Of a stretch of DNA of 18,150 nucleotides, positions 15,421-18,150 are shown in pieces. Position 1 is the stretch's first letter. Each line of letters starts with the position of its first letter. Where the stretch lies: positions 1 through 18,150 of the forward strand of contig JAITTM010000006.1 of the NCBI GenBank assembly GCA_031286975.1. Direction: 5' to 3'. The stretch is from Coriobacteriales bacterium. Lineage in GTDB: Bacteria; Actinomycetota; Coriobacteriia; Coriobacteriales; UBA8131. A program made the translations under genes and the position numbers. The notes under the pieces are model-generated. The model did not search any database. It was given only the letters and a program-made list of their open reading frames with translations, and had not been told where the DNA came from.

Positions 15421-18150
<2,730 letters not shown>

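Overview
The window comes from the chromosome of a GC-rich bacterium and consists almost entirely of conserved housekeeping genes. Three things suggest an actinobacterium, most plausibly of class Coriobacteriia: WhiA, the rapZ-yvcK-whiA-gap-pgk-tpiA order, and the GTG starts of gap, whiA and yvcK. This placement is an inference from gene order and protein style, not from a database match. Coding density is very high. The longest gene-free stretch is about 160 bases, and I see no rRNA, tRNA, CRISPR array, insertion sequence or prophage.

Layout. Two genes run rightward at the left edge (1-2958): an EF-G-like GTPase that has probably lost only its first codon or two at the window edge, then, 21 bases later, a rubrerythrin-VIT1 membrane fusion protein likely to handle iron. 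All remaining genes run leftward and converge on this pair at about 2959-3024. In transcription order from the right edge they are: uvrA (5' end cut by the window edge), uvrC, a dCache-HAMP hybrid sensor histidine kinase, rapZ, yvcK, whiA, gap, pgk, tpiA and gpmI.

How they work together. uvrA and uvrC encode two of the three nucleotide-excision-repair subunits; uvrB is not in the window. rapZ-yvcK-whiA is the conserved cluster linking nucleotide-binding metabolic regulators to the WhiA DNA-binding protein. yvcK and whiA overlap by 22 bases, and rapZ and yvcK are 15 bases apart. gap-pgk-tpiA-gpmI is a lower-glycolysis unit: pgk and tpiA are one base apart, and tpiA and gpmI share an ATGA overlap. 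The histidine kinase sits between uvrC and rapZ, has its own good extended -10 promoter, and looks like a lineage-specific addition to an otherwise conserved neighbourhood.

I did not find a clear new multi-gene system. The items most worth a second look are: the substituted catalytic and base-recognition motifs of the EF-G-like GTPase; a 25-base perfect dyad between whiA and gap; 12-base tandem repeats that overlap the stop codons of both gpmI and uvrC; hydrophilic insertions in gpmI, uvrC and uvrA; the placement and partial amino-acid-binding motif of the kinase; and an 11-base-period direct repeat upstream of the likely rapZ promoter.
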